Source of the DNA: SAR86 cluster bacterium
GTDB taxonomy: Bacteria > Pseudomonadota > Gammaproteobacteria > Magnimaribacterales > D2472
Direction of reading: 5' to 3'
NCBI GenBank assembly: GCA_004212975.1
Contig: SHBF01000003.1
Location: 1 to 59,802 of the forward strand
Length of the DNA: 59,802 bases
In this document: in pieces, positions 53,938 to 59,802 of the stretch
How positions within the stretch are numbered: the stretch's first letter is position 1
Layout: every line of letters begins with the position of its first letter
Notes under the pieces: generated by a model
Databases searched by the model: none
What the model was told of the DNA's origin: nothing
The model's input: the letters and a program-made list of their open reading frames with translations, nothing else
Made by a program: the position numbers and the translations under genes

Positions 53938-55406
53938 AAAGCTCGAATAGCAATCTTAATAATTTGACCTGGCATTAAAGTTGATTCATTCAAACTATTA
54001 ATCTCCTCTATACTTTTTATTGTGACATCAAATAATTCAGATATTTTGTATAGATTGTCACCTTGTTTCACTGAGTAAAGAATTGTTCTTTTTTTTGATT
54101 CAATATTCCTATGAATATTTTTATTTCCAATTGAAAGTTGTTGTCCTAGTTGAAGATATTCATCTTCATTGAGTGAATTCATTCTGGCAAGATCACGAAC
54201 ATCTAAATTATATTTTTTTGCTATTCCCCATAAAGTATCTCCCTCAGAAACAATATACATTTCATATGGTATGAAACTATTTGACTTGCTTTTTCCCAAT
54301 GGTATCAACAAAGTATCATTTATTGACAAAAGATTATTATCTAAATAATTTATCTCCTTAATAATTTTAACTTCGGTGTCGTATTTAACTGATAAGTCCC
54401 AAAGGTTGTCTCCTCTTTTAACTATATGAGAAATCCAATTGATATCATTAATTTTATTAAAGGGATTTGTTTCACTAGTAAATAAGAAGTACTTATCTTT
54501 AGGAATATAAAAAATACTTTCATCTTTTGGAGCGGATGCCCATTTGGTGTATCCAGCATTTAGTTTATACAAAAGCTCAGGTTTGATATCTAGAAATTCA
54601 CTAAGGGCTAATATTTCTACTTGACCAGAGATATTTACTTTTTCTACAACTGAATCATATGGTATGTTTGGCATCTTTACGCCATATTTTTCTGAATTAA
54701 GAATTAATTCTCTTAGAGCTATATATTTAGGAACATAATTTTTTGTTTGAGAGGGAAGATTGAGTGACCAAAAATCTATATCCTCTCCAAGTCTTTTGTT
54801 TTGATTAATTCTTCTATCAACTAGAGATGGACCAGCATTATATGAAGCAATTGTAAGATATATGTCTTTGTTAAATCTTTCATACAAATATTTCAAATAT
54901 CCAACAGCTGCTTCAGTTGATTTATATGGGTCATGTCTATCCTCATACCACCATGACTTATTGAGCTCATAAAGCCTTCCTGTTCTTGGCATAAATTGCC
55001 AAATACCAACAGCACCTGATGATGAGATTGAAAAAGGATCATAGTTACTTTCTATATATGGAAGAATCGCTAATTCTACTGGCAAATTATTTTTTTCTAA
55101 TTCATTTACAACAAAATATAAAAAGTAATATGAATCGTTCAAGTACTCTTCAAATTTATCAAGATCTTTTAAGTGCATATTCATATATGACAAGATCTGA
55201 TTATCAATTACTAAATTATCGTATGAGTTGTTATTATCTTGGATATAAGTCCAGATATTTTTATCTTCATCATTGTTATAAACAGAATTTTCAAAAGAAT
55301 CTAAATTTTTCTCTTTTGCAGTTGTTTCTAATTTATTAATTTCAACTTGCTGACATCCAACAAGAAAAAACAACAAAAAGAATGTCCTTAGAAATTGTCT
55401 TTCCAT
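53934..55406 (-). CDS. mltD: membrane-bound lytic transglycosylase D-like with three LysM domains
   Basis: A 490-residue lipoprotein (VGC, C18). The SLT domain has catalytic E119 in YIESNYDP, then SSGAVGIWQFMPRTGR and SYNAGPS. Three LysM modules follow at about 323-367, 381-425 and 440-486, each with a GDxLW or GDNLY pattern, used for peptidoglycan binding. It cleaves glycan strands in remodelling. The next gene upstream is gloB, with 19-nt overlap, matching the common mltD-gloB order. Confidence 0.94.
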   Translation of the reverse strand: MERQFLRTFFLLFFLVGCQQVEINKLETTAKEKNLDSFENSVYNNDEDKNIWTYIQDNNNSYDNLVIDNQILSYMNMHLKDLDKFEEYLNDSYYFLYFVVNELEKNNLPVELAILPYIESNYDPFSISSSGAVGIWQFMPRTGRLYELNKSWWYEDRHDPYKSTEAAVGYLKYLYERFNKDIYLTIASYNAGPSLVDRRINQNKRLGEDIDFWSLNLPSQTKNYVPKYIALRELILNSEKYGVKMPNIPYDSVVEKVNISGQVEILALSEFLDIKPELLYKLNAGYTKWASAPKDESIFYIPKDKYFLFTSETNPFNKINDINWISHIVKRGDNLWDLSVKYDTEVKIIKEINYLDNNLLSINDTLLIPLGKSKSNSFIPYEMYIVSEGDTLWGIAKKYNLDVRDLARMNSLNEDEYLQLGQQLSIGNKNIHRNIESKKRTILYSVKQGDNLYKISELFDVTIKSIEEINSLNESTLMPGQIIKIAIRAF

Positions 55407-56155
55407 TTTCTCAAAGCAGTAAATATTTGTAATTCATCATCTATGATATCGAATTTCTCAATAACTTTATTTTTTATATCAATATCATGACATCTTAAAA
55501 ATGGATTTAATTTAAGTTCTTTATTTAAATTAGTTGGTAAAGAGGGAACATCTGAAGAAATTAACTTTTCAATATTATTATATTCATTTTCAAGATCTTT
55601 ATTATCTTTATCAACTTCCAGTGCAAATTTTAAATTTGAAAGAGTGTATTCATGACCACAAAAAACTTTTGTTTCTTTTGGATATTTTGAAATTTTCTTT
55701 AATGACATAAACATCTGTTCAAATGTACCTTCAAAAACACGACCGCAACCACCAGCAAACAAAGTATCTCCACAAAAAAGTATTGGATCTTCATTATTAG
55801 ATGAGTAAAAGGCAAGATGATCCAAGGTATGACCTGGAATCTCAATAACCTCAAAATTAATACCTATAAGCGAAAACTTATCAGATTCATTAACTATATT
55901 GTTGATTCCTTCAATTTTTTCAGGTCCATATACTTCAAGATTCATCTTATTGGTTAGATCAAGAAGCCCATTAGTATGATCGTAATGATGATGAGTTATT
56001 AAAACTCCTTTCAAATCAATCTCATTAGTATCAATAAGATTAAGAATTTCTGTTGATTCTCCTGGATCAACAACTATTGACCCTTCATTAGTTGATACTA
56101 ACCAAATATAATTATCTGTATATGCTTTTATCGGCTCTACACTTAACATATGCAA
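55388..56155 (-). CDS. gloB: hydroxyacylglutathione hydrolase (glyoxalase II)
   Basis: A 255-residue metallo-beta-lactamase-fold enzyme. The zinc motif is THHHYDH (H55, H57, D59, H60), and further ligands lie in GHTLDH and CGHEYT, with GDTLFAGGCGRVFEGT at the substrate site. It hydrolyses S-lactoylglutathione to lactate. It is divergent from rnhA across 16 nt, the same order as in many gammaproteobacteria. Confidence 0.97.
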   Translation of the reverse strand: MHMLSVEPIKAYTDNYIWLVSTNEGSIVVDPGESTEILNLIDTNEIDLKGVLITHHHYDHTNGLLDLTNKMNLEVYGPEKIEGINNIVNESDKFSLIGINFEVIEIPGHTLDHLAFYSSNNEDPILFCGDTLFAGGCGRVFEGTFEQMFMSLKKISKYPKETKVFCGHEYTLSNLKFALEVDKDNKDLENEYNNIEKLISSDVPSLPTNLNKELKLNPFLRCHDIDIKNKVIEKFDIIDDELQIFTALRKWKDNF

Positions 56156-56171
56156 ATTCTAGTTTAAATTT

Positions 56172-56603
56172 ATGAAAACAGTAAATATTTATACAGATGG
56201 TGCGTGCAGAGGAAATCCTGGAGATGGGGGATGGGGAGTGCTTATTGAATATGAAAATATTTCAAAAGAATATTTTGGTGGTGAAAAAAATACAACTAAT
56301 AATAAAATGGAGTTAAAGGCTGCTATTCATGGTTTAAGTGTCTTAAAAGAATCTTGCGACGTAAATATTACTACTGATTCTAAATATGTAATGGATGGAA
56401 TTACTTCCTGGATAGAAAATTGGAAAAAAAATAACTGGAAAAATGCATCAAAAAAAGATGTTAAAAATAAAGATCTTTGGATTGAATTGGATAAATTAAC
56501 AACCAAACACAATGTAAAATGGAATTGGGTAAAAGGTCATTCTGGTCATGAAAAAAACGAAATAGCAGACGCACTTGCTAATAAAGGAATAGATAATTTA
56601 TAA
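56172..56603 (+). CDS. rnhA: ribonuclease HI
   Basis: A 143-residue RNase H that cleaves the RNA strand of RNA:DNA hybrids. The metal site is D9, E47, D69 and D133, with the catalytic H123 in the KGHSGHEKNE loop. The basic handle region (KKNNWKNASKKD) is intact. Start codon ATG with a very short leader; dnaQ follows 2 nt later. Confidence 0.97.
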   Translation: MKTVNIYTDGACRGNPGDGGWGVLIEYENISKEYFGGEKNTTNNKMELKAAIHGLSVLKESCDVNITTDSKYVMDGITSWIENWKKNNWKNASKKDVKNKDLWIELDKLTTKHNVKWNWVKGHSGHEKNEIADALANKGIDNL

Positions 56604-56605
56604 AG

Positions 56606-57325
56606 ATGGCAAAAAAATACATCGTTTTAGACACTGAAACTACTGGGCTTGAGGTACAGCAAGGCCATCGTGTTATTGAAATTGGAGCTGTTCTTTTAAA
56701 TGACCGAAAAAAATCAGAAGAACATTTTCACAGTTACTTAAATCCTTCAAGATTAATTGATGAAGAGGCATCAAAAGTCCATGGTATTACTAATTCTGAT
56801 CTAGAAGATAAACCTTTTTTTGATGAAATTGCTGAAGAGTTTATAAATTTTATTGAAGGCTCAACTCTCGTTATACACAATGCTCCTTTTGATCTTGGAT
56901 TTTTAAATAATGAATTACAGCTTGCCTCGTCTAATTATCCTTTCATTGAAGAAATATGCGATGTAGAAGACTCATTAATGATTGCAAGAGATAAATTCCC
57001 AGGACAAAGAAATTCACTAGATGCTTTAGCAGGCAGATATAACGTATCTGGTTATGATAGGACATTTCATGGTGCTTTACTTGATGCAAACATTTTGGCA
57101 GATGTTTATATGCAGCTAACTGGTGGACAAAGTAAATTTGAATTTATATCAAATGGAAACACTTTATCTGAGCAAAATAAAGGCTCCGAAAATCTTATTA
57201 TTAACAAAATTGATGACTTGCCTTCAATTAGTGCCTCAAAATCAGATCTCAAAGAGCATGAAAAAAGAATTAGTGAAATTGAAAAAAAATATTCTAATAA
57301 AACAATATGGAGAAGTTTTAAATGA
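56606..57325 (+). CDS. dnaQ: DNA polymerase III epsilon subunit (proofreading exonuclease)
   Basis: A 239-residue DEDDh exonuclease. Motif I is LDTETTG with D9 and E11; motif II FDLGFLNNE and the HGALLDA region with the catalytic His and Asp are present. The C-terminal part includes a helical segment that binds the alpha subunit. It overlaps gltX by 4 nt. rnhA precedes it by 2 nt. Confidence 0.97.
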   Translation: MAKKYIVLDTETTGLEVQQGHRVIEIGAVLLNDRKKSEEHFHSYLNPSRLIDEEASKVHGITNSDLEDKPFFDEIAEEFINFIEGSTLVIHNAPFDLGFLNNELQLASSNYPFIEEICDVEDSLMIARDKFPGQRNSLDALAGRYNVSGYDRTFHGALLDANILADVYMQLTGGQSKFEFISNGNTLSEQNKGSENLIINKIDDLPSISASKSDLKEHEKRISEIEKKYSNKTIWRSFK

Positions 57326-58710
57326 AAGCTATCGTTACAAGATTTGCACCAAGCCCAACCGGCACTCTCCACATTGGAGGCGTAAGGACCGCATTATTTA
57401 ATTATGTGTATGCAAAACAAAATAATGGAAAATTTTTAATAAGGATTGAAGATACTGATACTGAAAGATCCACTAAAGAATATGAAAAAAATATACTTGA
57501 TAATCTCAGATCTATTGGACTTAAGCCTGATGAAGATCCAATCAATCAATCTGAAAGAAATGAGATATATTTGAAAGCTGCTGAAAAAATATTGCAGTCT
57601 GGCAACGCATATTGGTGTGATTGCTCTCATGAAGAACTTGAAGAAATGAGGAAGGCACAAATTGCAGCTGGGGAAAAACCAATGTATGACGGTAGAAGTA
57701 GAAATCTTAGATTAGAACGATCTAATAAGACTGTTTTAAGATTAGCAACTCCTGAAGACGGTGAGATTGTTGTAAATGATTTAATAAGAGGAAAAATTAA
57801 ATTTAACAACAATGAATTAGATGATCTAATATTGCTCAGAAGCGATGGCTCTCCAACATATCATTTATGCAATGTTGTTGATGATTACGAGCAAAAAGTC
57901 ACTACAGTTATAAGAGGAGAAGATCATATAAGTAACACTCCGAGACAAATTCATATTCAAAATGCATTAGGTTATCCAGAATTAGAGTATGCTCATTTAC
58001 CTCTGGTACTTGGAACTGATAAAAAAAGACTATCTAAAAGAAATGCTGCTACAAGTTTAGAAGAATATCGTGACAAAGGATATCTTGATTCAGCCATCTT
58101 GAATACTTTAGCCAGACTAGGATGGTCTCAGGGTGAAAATGATGTTTTTTATATGAATGATCTTATAAAAGAATTTAATATAAAAGATGTCCAGAAAGCA
58201 GGAGCAATTTTTGATATTACTAAGTTAGATTGGTTGAATTCACAACATCTTGCAAATTTGTCCATTGAAAGTTTTAAAGAACAATTACAACCATTCTTAC
58301 AACAATTGGATATTGATATTGAGGATCATGAAAATTCTAACAAACTAATTGAGGCTATGAGAACTTGTGATAATACATTTTCAGGAATAGCAAAATCATT
58401 GATACCTTACTATAAAGATATTATAGAATACGACGAAAAAGCAATTGAAAAGTTTATTAATGATAAAAACATACTAATTGAATTAAGAGATTTGCTAAAC
58501 AAAATAGATAATTGGAGTCAAGAGGTTATTGATAGCGTTTTAAAAGAGTATCAATTGAAAAATGAACTTAGTGTGCCTGCAGTAAATCAACCAATTAGAA
58601 TTTCATTAACAGGTTCAACAAAATCGCCCGGATTAGGGCTAACTTTGAGTATTTTTACAAAAAATAGAGCTATAGAGAGGATAAATAAGCTTTTAGATAA
58701 ACTTTCGTGA
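57322..58710 (+). CDS. gltX: glutamyl-tRNA synthetase
   Basis: A 462-residue class I synthetase. The HIGH-type signature is FAPSPTGTLHIGG (8-19, where the last residue is G), and the KMSKS-type signature is KRLSK (235-239). A cysteine cluster (CDCSHEEL, near residue 100) may bind zinc. It overlaps dnaQ by 4 nt, and the next gene is a TonB receptor 107 nt away. Confidence 0.96.
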   Translation: MKAIVTRFAPSPTGTLHIGGVRTALFNYVYAKQNNGKFLIRIEDTDTERSTKEYEKNILDNLRSIGLKPDEDPINQSERNEIYLKAAEKILQSGNAYWCDCSHEELEEMRKAQIAAGEKPMYDGRSRNLRLERSNKTVLRLATPEDGEIVVNDLIRGKIKFNNNELDDLILLRSDGSPTYHLCNVVDDYEQKVTTVIRGEDHISNTPRQIHIQNALGYPELEYAHLPLVLGTDKKRLSKRNAATSLEEYRDKGYLDSAILNTLARLGWSQGENDVFYMNDLIKEFNIKDVQKAGAIFDITKLDWLNSQHLANLSIESFKEQLQPFLQQLDIDIEDHENSNKLIEAMRTCDNTFSGIAKSLIPYYKDIIEYDEKAIEKFINDKNILIELRDLLNKIDNWSQEVIDSVLKEYQLKNELSVPAVNQPIRISLTGSTKSPGLGLTLSIFTKNRAIERINKLLDKLS

Positions 58711-58753
58711 ATAAATATTAATTTTTTTTATATCTAAATAATATTAACTATAG

Positions 58754-58783
58754 TAGACAGATAAAGTAGCAAATGCCTATAAT
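58754..58783 (+). promoter_or_regulatory. sigma70 promoter for the second TonB receptor
   Basis: A -35 TAGACA (58754-58759, one mismatch from TTGACA), an 18-nt spacer and a perfect -10 TATAAT (58778-58783) lie upstream of the receptor start. Predicted transcription start is near 58790, just before the palindrome. Confidence 0.65.
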
Positions 58784-58791
58784 ATTCTTTC

Positions 58792-58803
58792 AAAACGCGT
58801 TTT
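58792..58803. promoter_or_regulatory. 12-bp perfect palindrome AAAACGCGTTTT
   Basis: The palindrome covers the predicted transcription start of the second TonB receptor. Its CpG-rich centre, surrounded by AT-rich DNA, is conspicuous in this genome. Such a position suits a repressor operator. No known regulator site is assigned. Confidence 0.45.
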
Positions 58804-58817
58804 TTAAAGGGGATACT

Positions 58818-59802
58818 ATGAAAAACTTAAAATATATTTTTTCTTTAGCATTACTTATACCTGTTGCAGTAATTGCACAGGATACATCTAATTCAGATGT
58901 AGAAGAGGTTGTAGTCGTTGGTTCTCAGATCAAAGGAGCTTCTATAACTGATGCGCTTCCTGTGACTGTGCTATCCGCAGATGACATCGAAGCTTTGGGC
59001 GTAAGTGATGGTGATGAGTTGGTTGAAAATCTAGTTGAGCAAGGCCTTAACTTTTTTAATGAGCAGGAGCAAGCCTCAGGTGGTGTTAATGCCAGTAGGG
59101 GTGACTCAGGTGCATACAACTTAAGAAATATGGGTGTTGGTAATACATTAACACTTCTAAATGGACGAAGAATGGTGAACAATGCTGGATATCAAACCGA
59201 GTTCATTGGTGGTGACTTTGTCCCAACAGTTACAGTTAACACAAATCTAATTCCAACAAATGGTTTAGATAGATTAGAAATTTTAAGAGATGGCGCTTCA
59301 GCTATTTATGGTGCTGATGCTGTTGCTGGTGTGGTAAATAATGTTCTTCAAACAGATTATGAGGGATCAAGTCTATCTGTAAGAGTAACTGGTTATGAAC
59401 ATTTTGATGCAACAAATACAGATTTAAGTTATAAATTCGGTACTTCTCTAAATGGCGGAGCAACAAATATTTCATTATTTGCTAGTTACAGAGATCGAGG
59501 TCGAATTAAAGCAAGTGAGGATGAGCGGTGGTATAGCCAAGATTACAGAAGATACCTTTCAGAGGACGATCCTTTTTATGTAAACGCATTAAGAAATACA
59601 AGTGCTTATGGCTGGTTCCAACTTGATTTACCAGGAAGAGGTGTTGGTCAAAGTTGGCATGCATCTAATGATGGTGAAACGGCCCTTGCTGATGCAACAG
59701 ATCCTAGGGGTGGGGCACTTTTATGTGCGCTTCCTGGAGCAGTCCTTACAGGATTTGGAACATGTATGTTTGACAACAGACTTGGATCTAATAGATCAAA
59801 TC
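58818..59802 (+). CDS. TonB-dependent receptor, N-terminal part (3' truncated)
   Basis: The frame runs off the window, giving 328 residues. It has a signal peptide (about 1-20), a TonB-box-like VEEVVVVGSQI region, a plug domain with NLRNMGVGNTLTLLNGRRM and EILRDGASAIYGADAVAGVVN, and the first barrel strands. The plug subtype differs from the receptor at 1084-3447, so they are not recent duplicates. A ribosome site AAAGGGGA lies 8 nt upstream. The substrate is not recognisable. Confidence 0.93.
   Translation, partial: MKNLKYIFSLALLIPVAVIAQDTSNSDVEEVVVVGSQIKGASITDALPVTVLSADDIEALGVSDGDELVENLVEQGLNFFNEQEQASGGVNASRGDSGAYNLRNMGVGNTLTLLNGRRMVNNAGYQTEFIGGDFVPTVTVNTNLIPTNGLDRLEILRDGASAIYGADAVAGVVNNVLQTDYEGSSLSVRVTGYEHFDATNTDLSYKFGTSLNGGATNISLFASYRDRGRIKASEDERWYSQDYRRYLSEDDPFYVNALRNTSAYGWFQLDLPGRGVGQSWHASNDGETALADATDPRGGALLCALPGAVLTGFGTCMFDNRLGSNRSN

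Overview
The window is a gene-dense, AT-rich stretch from a streamlined, free-living gammaproteobacterium. Several gene orders are classic for that class: tig-clpP-clpX-lon-hup-ppiD, mltD-gloB facing rnhA-dnaQ, dnaX-recR, purM-purN next to a DUF3108 gene and facing DUF2066-pgsA-hda. Two TonB-dependent receptors, a GH16 glucanase, a cytochrome P450, acyl-CoA dehydrogenase and SDR genes, very short intergenic gaps and many 4-35 nt overlaps suggest a marine heterotroph of the SAR86/OM-type clades. That placement is inferred from gene content and style, not from a phylogenetic marker. I see no phage, transposon, CRISPR array, rRNA operon or defence island.

Layout. 1-770: the end of an unknown coiled-coil gene and two small membrane proteins. 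815-4524: tRNA-Leu, then a TonB receptor whose leader carries an attenuator-like terminator, then a GH16 laminarinase-like enzyme, probably one polysaccharide-uptake unit. 4548-12213: P450 plus MFS transporter, a thioredoxin-fold protein, a DUF4345 protein, a Ca/Na antiporter, an SDR, and a LysR regulator divergent from an acyl-CoA dehydrogenase across a large inverted repeat. 12218-16249: exonuclease I, an alpha/beta hydrolase, a tRNA-Val(GAC) with an odd anticodon loop, a pseudoazurin and a serine hydrolase. 16215-22585 (minus strand): a membrane operon (small ORF, SLC13 transporter, MscS channel, YwaF-like protein), DsbD, and a small heat-shock gene preceded by a ROSE-like RNA thermometer.

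22780-31455: two small envelope proteins, recX, dnaX, recR and dcd, then purine genes and the DUF2066-pgsA-hda operon. dnaX carries slippage sites that could make a short gamma subunit. 31448-37792: sppA, a DUF2069 protein, wrbA, a TlpA-like lipoprotein, an M23 peptidase, xseA and an EamA transporter. 37860-42621: six tRNA genes (Val, Asp, Pro, Arg, His here, with Leu earlier on the window's left) interspersed with gpsA, folD, trhO and small membrane proteins. 42639-50532: the proteostasis block (trigger factor, ClpP, ClpX, Lon, HU, PpiD). 50543-53937: a peptide ABC importer without its ATPases. 53934-58710: mltD, gloB, rnhA, dnaQ, gltX. 58818-end: a second TonB receptor, cut by the window edge.

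Most of the content is conventional. The observations most worth testing are the dnaX slippage sites, the thermometer on the small heat-shock gene, the alternative hairpins in front of the first TonB receptor, the LysR inverted repeat with embedded promoters, the tRNA-Val with C33, and the extreme compaction of convergent and divergent gene pairs. I did not find convincing evidence of a wholly new system.
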